Source: an uncultured Peptoniphilus sp. (GTDB lineage: Bacteria > Bacillota > Clostridia > Tissierellales > Peptoniphilaceae). From it: a stretch of DNA of 64,000 bases. The DNA lies in assembly GCA_902489255.1 (NCBI GenBank), contig CABTZF010000001.1, forward strand, positions 57,435 to 121,434. Reading direction: 5' to 3'. A model generated the notes under the pieces. That model was not told the origin of the DNA. It worked only from the letters and a program-made list of their open reading frames with translations, and searched no databases. The position numbers and the translations under genes are program-made. Positions 37,832-46,572 of this stretch are shown here, one piece after another (position 1 is the stretch's first letter; every line of letters begins with the position of its first letter).

Positions 37832-39601
37832 ATGCTAGAAGGAATGGGGAAATTAAAAAGAACTAATTACTGTGGAGAGCTAAGAGAATCAAATATTAAT
37901 TCAGAAGTTGTTCTTATGGGTTGGGTTCAAAGAGTTAGAAGCCTTGGTTCTATAATTTTTATAGATTTAAGAGATAGAGAAGGAATTTGTCAAGTAATCA
38001 TTAATGAAACATGTCCGCAAAGTATTATTGAAAAGGCGGCAAATCTTCATAACGAATATGTAATTGCCGTTAAAGGTATTGTTAGAATGAGGTCTTCTGT
38101 CAACGAAAAAATTGATACCGGTAAGATAGAAGTATTAGCAAATGAACTTAGGATTCTGAATGAATCTGAAGTGCCACCAATTTACGTAAAAGATGGAGAT
38201 AATGTTTCTGAAAACATGAGACTTAAGTATAGAACCTTAGATTTAAGAAAACCCAGTATGCAAAGAAATTTAATGATTAGGTCTAAAATTTATAAAGTAA
38301 CTCGTGACTTTTTCTATGACAACGGATTTATTGAAGTGGAAACACCAATGTTGACAAAGCCAACACCGGAAGGAGCAAGAGATTATTTGGTTCCTTCACG
38401 TGTTAACCCTGGAAAATTTTATGCACTTCCACAATCCCCGCAACTTTTAAAACAGTTGCTAATGGTATCCGGTTTAGATAGGTATATACAAATAACAAAA
38501 TGTTTTAGGGACGAAGATTTAAGGGCTAATAGACAACCTGAATTTACGCAAATTGATATGGAACTTAGCTTTGTTACTGAAGATGACGTTATGGATATAA
38601 ATGAAAAATTTTTACAAAAATTATTCAAAGAAATGCTAAATATTGATATCAAATTACCTTTAAAGAGAATGAAATATAAAGAATCTATGGATAGGTTTGG
38701 AGTGGATAAACCTGACTTAAGATTTGGAATGGAATTGAAAAATATAAGCGATATTGTTAAAAATTCCGGATTTAAAGTATTTGAAGAAGGAGTAAGATTA
38801 GGAAGCGTCAGAGGAATAAAAGTTGAAAACGGTATTAATAAATATTCTAAAAAACAATTAAAAAAACTAGAAGAATTTGTTAAAGATTTCAAAGCTCAAG
38901 GTTTAGTTCAAATAAAGATTGATGATGAAATTGATTCACCAATTAAAAAATTTGTTTCTGAAAAAGTAATCAATAATATTGTTGAAACTTTTGAAGCTAA
39001 AAAAGGAGATTTAATATTAATTGTTGCCGGTAAAGATCAAGTAGTATTTGATTCATTAGGAAATTTGAGAAATAAAATTGCTAAAGATTTAGATTTAATA
39101 GATAAAGATTCTTTTGAAATGCTATGGATAACAGATTTTCCTTTATTTGAGTATGACGATGAAGAAGGAAGATATGTTGCTAAGCACCATCCTTTCACTT
39201 CACCAAAAGATGAGGATTTAGACATTATTCTTACAGAACCCGAAAAAGCAAGGGCAAAAGCCTATGACATTGTTATAAATGGAGATGAAATGGGAGGAGG
39301 TTCCATAAGAATTAATGACCAAGAAATTCAAAAACAAATGTTTACTGCCTTGGGATTTTCTGAAGAATCCGCTAAGGAAAAATTCGGATTCCTGCTTGAT
39401 GCTTTTAAATATGGAGCACCACCTCATGGAGGTTTGGCTTATGGACTTGATAGACTAACTATGCTATTTACAGGAGCGGAAAACATTAGGGATGTCGTAG
39501 CATTTCCTAAAACCCAATCTGCAACTTGTCTTTTAACGGGAGCACCAACAAAACTTGATGATAAACAATTAGAAGAAGTGCATATTAAAGTAATAGAATA
39601 G
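37832..39601 (+). CDS. aspS: Aspartyl-tRNA synthetase
   Basis: Class II synthetase that charges tRNA-Asp (or tRNA-Asp and tRNA-Asn). An N-terminal OB anticodon-binding domain (GWVQRVRSLGSIIFIDLRD, about 28-46) precedes the catalytic core with motif 2 CFRDEDLRANRQPEFTQID and motif 3 GLAYGLDRL near the end; a bacterial GAD insertion lies between. The ATG at 37832 has GGAGG 5 bases upstream. The GAD region is present, so this is the bacterial type; whether it is discriminating is not determined. Confidence 0.95.
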   Translation: MLEGMGKLKRTNYCGELRESNINSEVVLMGWVQRVRSLGSIIFIDLRDREGICQVIINETCPQSIIEKAANLHNEYVIAVKGIVRMRSSVNEKIDTGKIEVLANELRILNESEVPPIYVKDGDNVSENMRLKYRTLDLRKPSMQRNLMIRSKIYKVTRDFFYDNGFIEVETPMLTKPTPEGARDYLVPSRVNPGKFYALPQSPQLLKQLLMVSGLDRYIQITKCFRDEDLRANRQPEFTQIDMELSFVTEDDVMDINEKFLQKLFKEMLNIDIKLPLKRMKYKESMDRFGVDKPDLRFGMELKNISDIVKNSGFKVFEEGVRLGSVRGIKVENGINKYSKKQLKKLEEFVKDFKAQGLVQIKIDDEIDSPIKKFVSEKVINNIVETFEAKKGDLILIVAGKDQVVFDSLGNLRNKIAKDLDLIDKDSFEMLWITDFPLFEYDDEEGRYVAKHHPFTSPKDEDLDIILTEPEKARAKAYDIVINGDEMGGGSIRINDQEIQKQMFTALGFSEESAKEKFGFLLDAFKYGAPPHGGLAYGLDRLTMLFTGAENIRDVVAFPKTQSATCLLTGAPTKLDDKQLEEVHIKVIE

Positions 39602-39609
39602 GTGATTTA

Positions 39610-40038
39610 ATGGAAAAACTCGGAATAGTTAAAGAAGTTAATGATGAAGATTTGTATGTTGAAGTTGCTAGAGAAAGCCCTTGCGGTGTTTCATGTGCTT
39701 CCTGTCATTTAGCTTGCAATGAAGGACGAACCGAAATAGTTCGAGTTAAGAATTTTATCAATGCCAAAGAAGGTGATGTTGTTATTGTTGAAATTAGTTC
39801 ACGTAATTTATTAGGGTTTTTTCTTTTAGTTTATGGATTACCTCTGTTATTTATGTTTATTGGTATTTGCCTTTCTTACTATATATTAATGCGTTTGGGT
39901 ATTAAGAATTATGAGGTTATTTCCTTATTCATTGGGATCTTAAGTTTAGCCTTAGCTTACTTACTAATTAACAAATATGATAAAAAACATGAAGCATTAA
40001 GAGATAATTATGTAAGCGTCCGAAAATATAAAGTATAG
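39610..40038 (+). CDS. RseC/SoxR-reducing-system-like membrane protein
   Basis: Membrane protein of 142 residues of the RseC_MucC family. The N-terminal part has a cysteine cluster C25, C29, C32 and C36 (CGVSCASCHLAC), then two membrane helices (about 66-90 and 98-119). In other bacteria RseC works with the Rnf-type electron transport complex and sigma factor regulation; in Clostridia the role is not established. It starts 8 bases after aspS (AGGTGATTT ribosome site) and the next gene starts 7 bases after it. Confidence 0.82.
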   Translation: MEKLGIVKEVNDEDLYVEVARESPCGVSCASCHLACNEGRTEIVRVKNFINAKEGDVVIVEISSRNLLGFFLLVYGLPLLFMFIGICLSYYILMRLGIKNYEVISLFIGILSLALAYLLINKYDKKHEALRDNYVSVRKYKV

Positions 40039-40045
40039 GTATAAT

Positions 40046-40837
40046 ATGAATAAAAACAAATTTATTTTATCTTTATTTTTTATGTTATTAATTGCTATAG
40101 CAACAAATTTATTTACCGAATTTATTAATAACAGAACTGAAAATAAAGAGCAGGAACTGAATATATTAGAAGAAGATCTAAAATATAAGCAGCAAACATT
40201 AGAACAAATCAAAAATAAAATAAAAATCACTGATGATATTTACACGAGTTCATCTAATGAATTTAAAGATAAATTTGGATATGATTATAATATTCCTCAA
40301 GAAGAAGAGATCAGAAATTTTTCTTTAATGAAAAAAGAAGAAAATAAAGAGATCAAAGAAAATATCAAAAATCTTATTATTAACTATAAAAATTATTATG
40401 AAGGCAGTATATATGATAGTGAATTTTTTGATTCATATATGAGTAACTTTACTTCATTAACTGAAGATGTTAATTATGAACAATATAGGGACATAGCTAA
40501 AGATTTAAAAATTGATTTATTTATAAATAAAGTTGAAGATGGAGCTATTTATTATATTAAAAATAGAAATAAAGATAAAAAAAACTTGAATATCTATTTA
40601 TTAATTTACGCTAACTATTCTTCATATTTAAAATTTTTTGCAGATAATGAAAAAGTTCCAATCAACGAATTATATGCGGCTGTTGTTAATCTTCATAATT
40701 TATGTAGAAAGATGGAATCTTTATCATATGATTTGGGCAAATTAAAATCTGAAAATTTAGAATACTTAGCTAACAATCTCTATGAGCTTATGAAAAATTA
40801 TTATGGGAATATGGGAATAATCAATTCTTTGGAGTAA
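40046..40837 (+). CDS. Unknown membrane-anchored coiled-coil protein A
   Basis: Protein of 263 residues with one N-terminal membrane helix (about 5-24) and, right after it, a heptad-rich stretch (about 30-60, EQELNILEEDLKYKQQTLEQIKNK described by its first half) that predicts a coiled coil. The rest is charged and helical with no motif that I recognise. It sits between the RseC-like gene and a second protein of the same architecture. No function is assigned. Confidence 0.6.
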   Translation: MNKNKFILSLFFMLLIAIATNLFTEFINNRTENKEQELNILEEDLKYKQQTLEQIKNKIKITDDIYTSSSNEFKDKFGYDYNIPQEEEIRNFSLMKKEENKEIKENIKNLIINYKNYYEGSIYDSEFFDSYMSNFTSLTEDVNYEQYRDIAKDLKIDLFINKVEDGAIYYIKNRNKDKKNLNIYLLIYANYSSYLKFFADNEKVPINELYAAVVNLHNLCRKMESLSYDLGKLKSENLEYLANNLYELMKNYYGNMGIINSLE

Positions 40838-40841
40838 ATAT

Positions 40842-41825
40842 ATGAAAAAAGATCTAAACTATTTAGTAATAATATTATTAATTTTGGGAATAGGTTATTT
40901 CTCAGTTACAAGTTATAGAAATATTGTTAATAATCCCAAATCAACTTTCTCAATAAATCATGAAATTAAAAATACTAAATTAAAGCTGGACAAAGTGCTT
41001 AATTCTATTGATGAAAGTAAAAAGATACTTTCTAATAAGAATATTCAATTAGAAAATTTAAAAAATGAGCTAAGTCACTTTAATGTAATTTCAAATAAAT
41101 CAAGTATAGATGAATTAAAAAAATCAATTATAGAACTTAATCTAAAAAATTTATGTTGTGATATAAGACTAAACAATATAGGCTCACAAACACAGAGTGT
41201 TATGCCGTTAACTTCAACATTTATTTATAACAACTTAAATGACCGAGAAATTCTAAATAATATAAATTTTTTACCTATCTACCTTGAATATTCATTTAAT
41301 AGCTCTTTAAACACAGACATTAGTAAACATAATATTGAAGTTTTAAAGTATTTAGGAATATTAGAATATTTAGACAATGGAAATAATTATTTGATAAAGT
41401 CAAAGTTACTAAAAGATTATACAAATTTAACTAATATAAATAAGAGTGCTTATGAAATTTATATGAAGGAAAATAATTATTTAAACTTATTTAAGGACTG
41501 TGAAGTTATTAATTTTCAAGGTAAACTGTCTGAATATACTGATAATTTAGATGAAAAAGTTGAAATAATGATTAATAATGAGAAAATTGAAAATCCCGAT
41601 TTCAAAGATATAAATTTATTAGTAGTTTTTTCTTATGATATTTTAAATACCGGTGTTAGTCATTTAACCTTTTTAAATGTGGTTGAAAATGGTACTGAGA
41701 AAATATTAGAAGATAAAAATGGACGAAAATTTATGATAAATACTTCGGATGGGAAAGATGAATATTTAAAATATTATGATTCAAAAGGCAATGTTTTTTC
41801 CTCTAAAAAACATTCAACTCAATAA
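40842..41825 (+). CDS. Unknown membrane-anchored coiled-coil protein B
   Basis: Protein of 327 residues with an N-terminal membrane helix (about 5-22) and a coiled-coil region (about 45-80, beginning IKNTKLKLDKVLNSIDE). A C-terminal segment with predicted beta strands ends in GNVFSSKKHSTQ. I do not recognise a family. GGAG at 40831-40834 overlaps the stop of gene A, so the two are coupled. A terminator follows. Confidence 0.6.
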   Translation: MKKDLNYLVIILLILGIGYFSVTSYRNIVNNPKSTFSINHEIKNTKLKLDKVLNSIDESKKILSNKNIQLENLKNELSHFNVISNKSSIDELKKSIIELNLKNLCCDIRLNNIGSQTQSVMPLTSTFIYNNLNDREILNNINFLPIYLEYSFNSSLNTDISKHNIEVLKYLGILEYLDNGNNYLIKSKLLKDYTNLTNINKSAYEIYMKENNYLNLFKDCEVINFQGKLSEYTDNLDEKVEIMINNEKIENPDFKDINLLVVFSYDILNTGVSHLTFLNVVENGTEKILEDKNGRKFMINTSDGKDEYLKYYDSKGNVFSSKKHSTQ

Positions 41826-41844
41826 TTATTAAATTAATTTCATT

Positions 41845-41895
41845 AAAACTATATCAGTAAACTATTTATATCAATAGTATAGATATAGTTTTTTA
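41845..41895 (+). terminator. Rho-independent terminator after the coiled-coil pair
   Basis: AAAACTATATC (41845-41855) pairs with GATATAGTTTT (41882-41892), with an inner ACTAT/ATAGT pairing, and the right arm runs into further T. Confidence 0.75.
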
Positions 41896-41983
41896 CTTAT
41901 TAGAATTATTAAACAAAATTTATATTATTTTACAATTATTTAATGTAGATTTATTTATGTTAGAACAACAAAGTGAGGCGAAA

Positions 41984-43138
41984 ATGGCAGAAAATATAAT
42001 TAATCTTAGATATAAGGAAAAAAATATTATTTTAATACCTACGGCACACGTTTCTGTTGAAAGTGTTAAGTTGGTTAAAGATACAATAGACAAATTCAAT
42101 CCGGATTCTATATGTGTTGAATTGGACGAAGGCAGATATAATAACATTATAAATTCTAAGGCTTGGAAGAACACAAACATTATAGATATTATCAAGCAAA
42201 AAAAGGTTACACTTTTGATTGCTAATTTGATTCTAAGTGCTTATCAGGCAAATATTGCAAAAAAATTAAAAACGAAACCCGGGGCAGAAATGATGCAAGG
42301 AATTAATTCTGCCAACGAACTTAACAAAAATCTGGTCTTAGCTGATAGAGATATTCAAATTACTTTTAAAAGAATATGGAGAAAAATGAAATTTTTAGAA
42401 AAATGTAAATTGATTTTTTCATTTGTATTTTCAAAAGATGAAGAAGAAAACATATCAGAGGAAGATTTGGAAGAACTAATTAAAAGAGAAAATTTGGAAA
42501 ATGTAATTATTGATATGGGAAAAGAATATCCACAAATCGCAAAAGTCCTTCTTCATGAAAGAGATAAATATTTGGCTTATAAAATTAAAAATGCTCCGGG
42601 CCAAAAAATAATCGCTATTTTAGGAGCAGCCCATAGTTTGGGCGTAGAAAAAGAAATTTATAAAAATTATGATATTGATGAACTAAATAAAATACCGGAA
42701 AAAAGTAGATTTTCAAAAATATTACCTTGGCTTATACCTGTAGCTATCATAAGCTTAATTATCTATGGCTTTACAAAAAATATTAATACCGGATTTGATC
42801 AAATAAAATCGTGGTTTTTATATAATTCAGTATTAGCTGGATTGTTTACAGCAATTGTCTTAGGGCATCCTCTGAGTATTTTAACAGCCTTTATAGCTGC
42901 GCCATTTACATCATTAAATCCATTTCTAGCGTGCGGTTGGTTTGCAGGATTAGTTGAGGCAACAATACGAAAACCGACAGTTGAAGATGTTAATAATATT
43001 CCCCGGGATATTTTTAGAGTTAAAGGTATATTAACAAATAGATTTTTAAAAGCTTTACTAATTGTTATTGCTGCAAATTTAGGCTCCTCAATAGGAACTA
43101 TAATTGCAGGCACAAGTATAATAAAAAATATATTATGA
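41984..43138 (+). CDS. TraB/PrgY-family membrane protein
   Basis: TraB domain protein of 384 residues. The N-terminal domain contains PTAHVSVES (near 18-26) and the acidic CVELDEGRYNNI (near 46-57), and a GAAHSLGV segment. Three or more C-terminal membrane helices follow. PrgY-type members inhibit pheromone signalling in Enterococcus, but most are of unknown function. ATG at 41984 with GAGG 5 bases upstream; an ATG at 41957 in frame lacks a ribosome site. It is a single-gene unit. Confidence 0.82.
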   Translation: MAENIINLRYKEKNIILIPTAHVSVESVKLVKDTIDKFNPDSICVELDEGRYNNIINSKAWKNTNIIDIIKQKKVTLLIANLILSAYQANIAKKLKTKPGAEMMQGINSANELNKNLVLADRDIQITFKRIWRKMKFLEKCKLIFSFVFSKDEEENISEEDLEELIKRENLENVIIDMGKEYPQIAKVLLHERDKYLAYKIKNAPGQKIIAILGAAHSLGVEKEIYKNYDIDELNKIPEKSRFSKILPWLIPVAIISLIIYGFTKNINTGFDQIKSWFLYNSVLAGLFTAIVLGHPLSILTAFIAAPFTSLNPFLACGWFAGLVEATIRKPTVEDVNNIPRDIFRVKGILTNRFLKALLIVIAANLGSSIGTIIAGTSIIKNIL

Positions 43139-43245
43139 ACTTAATGAACTAATTAATTTGTAGATAAACCCTAATAAGTGATACTCATACAATAAAAATA
43201 ATATTTTTATTTAAAATCAACACAATTTTTTAATCAGATAATATT

Positions 43246-43257
43246 AACCGAACGGTT
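43246..43257. promoter_or_regulatory. Operator-like inverted repeat
   Basis: AACCG (43246-43250), two bases, CGGTT (43253-43257). The shape resembles half-site pairs recognised by TetR-type regulators, but no such regulator gene is nearby and the site lies in a convergent gap. Confidence 0.25.
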
Positions 43258-43277
43258 TTTTACTTTGATATTAGTAT

Positions 43278-43306
43278 GAGGAGCCAATAGGCTCCTTATT
43301 TTTTTA
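43278..43306 (+). terminator. Rho-independent terminator after the traB-family gene
   Basis: GAGGAGCC (43278-43285) and GGCTCCTT (43290-43297) form an 8-bp stem (one G-U) with a four-base loop, followed by T-rich sequence that overlaps the end of the minus-strand exporter gene. Confidence 0.7.
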
Positions 43307-43750
43307 TATTAATTTATGATTTTTTAAAATGTTCTTAGTAATTTTTGAAATAGCTTGTGAAAATACAATGCCCATTGATAAAGCTGCAGCAATAAGTAAA
43401 GTATGAATCAAATTGGTAAACATCTTAGAATAATCATTATATATAAAATAATACATAATATAATACATACCTGCTCCAGGAACAATCGGTATCAAACATG
43501 GCAGAGAAAAAACTGTTGCTGGACTTTTAAAAAAATAAGCACATATTTCTGCTGCAATTCCAATACAAAAAGATGCTATAAATCCGCTTCTTAAATAAGA
43601 ACCTGAAGATTTTAATGTGTATTCATAAATTGCCCATATAATACCACTGATAAGGCAAGTAATTAATATGGTTTTTTTTGGTACTTTAAAATAAAGACAA
43701 AATCCTAAAGTAGCAAATGCCGCAAAGATAAATTGAATTACATATCTCAT
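43304..43750 (-). CDS. ThrE-type threonine/serine exporter, small subunit
   Basis: Membrane protein of 148 residues with four helices, of the ThrE_2 (DUF3815) group that in Firmicutes pairs with the next protein to make one exporter. The segment FFKSPATVFSLPCLIPIVPGAGMYY near 75 is the family core (given here from SPATVFSLPCLIP). The overlap with the upstream large subunit is 4 bases (ATGA). It exports threonine or serine by family function; substrate is inferred. Confidence 0.85.
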   Translation of the reverse strand: MRYVIQFIFAAFATLGFCLYFKVPKKTILITCLISGIIWAIYEYTLKSSGSYLRSGFIASFCIGIAAEICAYFFKSPATVFSLPCLIPIVPGAGMYYIMYYFIYNDYSKMFTNLIHTLLIAAALSMGIVFSQAISKITKNILKNHKLI

Positions 43751-44526
43751 AAAATACCTCTCATTATTGTTAAACCAATACCAACGCCTATAGCTATAGC
43801 CAGGGCTATAAATACAGCCTTAATTAAAGTTATTGCACCGGTTATAAATTCACCACTCATAATATCTCTTAAGGCATTTGTAATTGCAACTCCGGGCACA
43901 ATTAACATTATTACTCCAATTATAATCTTATCAAAATCGTTGCCAAGACCCATGTAGACACATGTTATTGCAAGAATCGATGATAACGTGGCTGCTATTA
44001 CATTGTTTATGAAAAATGATAGCTTGAATTTATTAAAGTAAATGATAAACCATGAAATAATAACTCCAATAATAAATGAAGCTAAAAACTCAAGCGGCTT
44101 ACCACCAAAAAGAGCTGTGAAAAAAGATGCACCAATCCCACCTGCAACTATTTCTTTTAATTTACTTTCCTTAAAATTCTCAACGGAAGATAAAAACTTA
44201 TATGACTCATCTAAATTATAGTTATTTGTAACAAATTTTCTTGAAAAAGAATTTATCATATCAATTTTTTTCATATTTGTCTCTGACACTTTAATTTTTT
44301 TAAAAATTGTAAGATTTTCACCATTGTAAAATGCCGTTAGAAAAATAGCAGTAGGTAGAGCATAACAGTCTACAGAATAAATAGAATCTGTAGTTGAAAC
44401 AATTCTTTGAACGGTATCTTCAGCTCTATATGATTCCGCACCGTTTGAAATAAGAAGACTACCCGCATATAATCCCAAATTCATAAGTTTTTTTACTTCA
44501 TTTATATTATTAATTTCAAGTGACAT
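43747..44526 (-). CDS. ThrE-type threonine/serine exporter, large subunit
   Basis: Membrane protein of 259 residues of the DUF1212/ThrE_1 group. The N-terminal soluble part contains the conserved GAESYRAEDTVQRI (about 28-41), followed by five hydrophobic helices; LIVPGVAITNALRDI is a recognised motif. Its partner follows directly. The ATG is preceded on the minus strand by AGGAGGG. Confidence 0.87.
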   Translation of the reverse strand: MSLEINNINEVKKLMNLGLYAGSLLISNGAESYRAEDTVQRIVSTTDSIYSVDCYALPTAIFLTAFYNGENLTIFKKIKVSETNMKKIDMINSFSRKFVTNNYNLDESYKFLSSVENFKESKLKEIVAGGIGASFFTALFGGKPLEFLASFIIGVIISWFIIYFNKFKLSFFINNVIAATLSSILAITCVYMGLGNDFDKIIIGVIMLIVPGVAITNALRDIMSGEFITGAITLIKAVFIALAIAIGVGIGLTIMRGIL

Positions 44527-44543
44527 GCTTACCCTCCTTTGAT

Positions 44544-44552
44544 ATTATAACA
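44544..44552 (-). promoter_or_regulatory. Extended -10 promoter of the exporter genes
   Basis: On the minus strand the sequence TGTTATAAT (TG, one base, TATAAT) lies about 18 bases before the large subunit ATG. No clear -35 accompanies it, as is usual for extended -10 promoters. Confidence 0.5.
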
Positions 44553-44616
44553 TGCTTACTTTAAATATCTGAATATTTTAAGATATTTTATTTGTTCACA
44601 AGAAATTAAAAGTAAA

Positions 44617-44645
44617 TTGAATCTGTAGGATTACTTTGCTATAAT
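44617..44645 (+). promoter_or_regulatory. Sigma-A type promoter of der
   Basis: TTGAAT (44617-44622) and TATAAT (44640-44645) with a 17-base spacer. It is 20 bases before the der ATG and divergent from the exporter genes. Confidence 0.7.
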
Positions 44646-44665
44646 TATTTAAAAGGGGTGATTAA

Positions 44666-45985
44666 ATGAATATACCCGTGGTTTCAATTATTGGAAAACC
44701 AAATGTTGGAAAATCAACATTATTTAATAAAATATTGGGAAGAAAAATCTCCATCACTGAGGATACTCCGGGAGTAACTAGAGATAGGATATATCACAGA
44801 GCTTCTTGGCTAGATTATAACTTTTTGTTAGTTGATACTGGAGGGCTGGATCTTAGAGATGAAGATATTTTTATGTCAAATATAAAAGCTCAAGTGGACC
44901 TTGCTTTACAAACCAGTAATGTAATAATTTTTGTTACTGACGGATCTTTTGGTCCCAGCCCTACAGATAGAGAAATCTCCAATTATTTAAGAAGAACTAA
45001 GAAAAAGGTTATATTAGCAGTTAATAAATGTGACTCTAAGCAAACTAAAGATAACATATATGATTTTTATGAATTGGGTTTAGGCAATCCTTTCCCTATA
45101 AGTGCTGAACAAGGTACAGGTGTTGGTGACCTACTTGATGAAGTTGTTAAGGATATTGATAAATACAAATACGGTATGGATGATGATTCAATAAAAGTTG
45201 CTCTTATAGGCAAACCTAATGTTGGTAAATCATCATTATTTAATTATTTGTCAAAAGAAGACCGCTCTATAGTTACTAATATACCGGGTACCACTAGGGA
45301 TGCAATTGATACTAACATAACTTATAAGGATAATGAATATATATTTATAGATACGGCAGGACTTAGGAAAAGAAAAAAAATCAAAGAAAATATTGAGAGA
45401 TACTCAGTCATAAGAACTTTGACAGCAATAGAACGGTCATCTGTTTGTGTACTATTAATAGATGCTATTGAAGGAATATCAGAACAAGATTCAAAAATTG
45501 CAGGCTTTGCTCACGATAATAACAAGGCTATAATTATATGTGTTAATAAATGGGATGCAATAAAAAAAGATACCTACACAATGAAAAATTTTGAAATCGA
45601 AGTGAGAAAAGAACTCCCGTTTTTGTCATATGCCCCTATTATCTTTATTTCTGCAATTATGGGTAAGAGAATTGAAGAATTATTAGACTTAATTGAACTT
45701 GTAAACAATAATTATAACCATAGAATTCAAACAGGTTTATTAAATGATATATTAAACAGGTCTGTATTAATGAATCAGCCGCCATCTGATAAGGGAAGAA
45801 GAGGGAAGCTTTATTATGGATCACAAGTTTCTGTTCGTCCACCGAAATTTTTATTATTTGTAAATGATCCTTCGTTATTTCATTTTTCTTATATGAGATA
45901 TCTTGAAAATCAAATTAGGGAATCCTTCTCCTTTGTTGGAACACCAATAATTCTGAATTTAAAGACTCGTGGAGAAAAATCATGA
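44666..45985 (+). CDS. der: Ribosome biogenesis GTPase Der (EngA)
   Basis: Double-GTPase that matures the 50S subunit. Two G domains carry GKPNVGKST (near 10-18) and GKPNVGKSS (near 183-191), each with NKxD-type (NKCD, NKWD) and DTGGL/DTAGL motifs, then a KH-like C-terminal domain (GLLNDILNRSV..., from about 350). At 439 residues it is full length. AAAAGGGG precedes the ATG. It overlaps plsY by 4 bases. Confidence 0.96.
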   Translation: MNIPVVSIIGKPNVGKSTLFNKILGRKISITEDTPGVTRDRIYHRASWLDYNFLLVDTGGLDLRDEDIFMSNIKAQVDLALQTSNVIIFVTDGSFGPSPTDREISNYLRRTKKKVILAVNKCDSKQTKDNIYDFYELGLGNPFPISAEQGTGVGDLLDEVVKDIDKYKYGMDDDSIKVALIGKPNVGKSSLFNYLSKEDRSIVTNIPGTTRDAIDTNITYKDNEYIFIDTAGLRKRKKIKENIERYSVIRTLTAIERSSVCVLLIDAIEGISEQDSKIAGFAHDNNKAIIICVNKWDAIKKDTYTMKNFEIEVRKELPFLSYAPIIFISAIMGKRIEELLDLIELVNNNYNHRIQTGLLNDILNRSVLMNQPPSDKGRRGKLYYGSQVSVRPPKFLLFVNDPSLFHFSYMRYLENQIRESFSFVGTPIILNLKTRGEKS

Positions 45986-46572
45986 CGTTTATTAAAATAG
46001 CCATTTTATCTTATCTTATTGGGAATATATCAGGAAGTTATTTAATAGGTAAGATTTTTTTAAATAAAGACGTAAGGAAATATGGATCCGGTAATGCAGG
46101 CACAACTAATGCTTTCAGAGTTTTAGGAATTTATGGTGGATTAGGAACTTTTTTAATTGATTTTATGAAAGGTATATTACTTGTTATTATAATTAAAAAG
46201 TTCTTCGGCTTAACTTATATACCCTTTGCTATATTTTTTGGAATCCTTGGCCATGACTTTCCTTTTTATATGAAGTTTAAAGGAGGTAAAGGCATGGCTA
46301 TGACTTTAGGGGCTTTCACTGCACTATCAATAAAATTAACAATCATCCCCTATTTCATTTGGCTTATAACTGTATTAATAACGGGATATGTTTCTTTAGG
46401 TTCACTTCTTTTCTTCGTAAGTTTGGCAATTTTTTATATACTGTTTGGGAATTTAGGAATATTTTCCACGGTCTTTATTATTTTAATTAGTGCTCTTGGT
46501 ATAATAAGACATAATTCAAATATTAAAAGATTAATTGAAGGAAATGAAAATAAAATTGGAGGTAAGAAATGA
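45982..46572 (+). CDS. plsY: Acyl-phosphate:glycerol-3-phosphate acyltransferase PlsY
   Basis: Integral membrane enzyme that starts phospholipid synthesis by acylating glycerol-3-phosphate. The 196 residues contain five helices and the family motifs GNISGSYLIG (13-22), GSGNAGTTNAFR (37-48) and KGGKGMAMTLG (near 99). The order der-plsY-gpsA is conserved in Firmicutes and links acceptor synthesis (GpsA) to its use. Overlaps both neighbours by 4 bases. Confidence 0.95.
   Translation: MTFIKIAILSYLIGNISGSYLIGKIFLNKDVRKYGSGNAGTTNAFRVLGIYGGLGTFLIDFMKGILLVIIIKKFFGLTYIPFAIFFGILGHDFPFYMKFKGGKGMAMTLGAFTALSIKLTIIPYFIWLITVLITGYVSLGSLLFFVSLAIFYILFGNLGIFSTVFIILISALGIIRHNSNIKRLIEGNENKIGGKK

Noticed and set aside
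38419..38892. 157-codon minus-strand frame inside aspS
   Set aside because: Shadow of aspS with no independent support.
43403..43957. Two plus-strand frames opposite the ThrE-type exporter genes
   Set aside because: The minus-strand genes have clear families and ribosome sites; the plus-strand frames do not.
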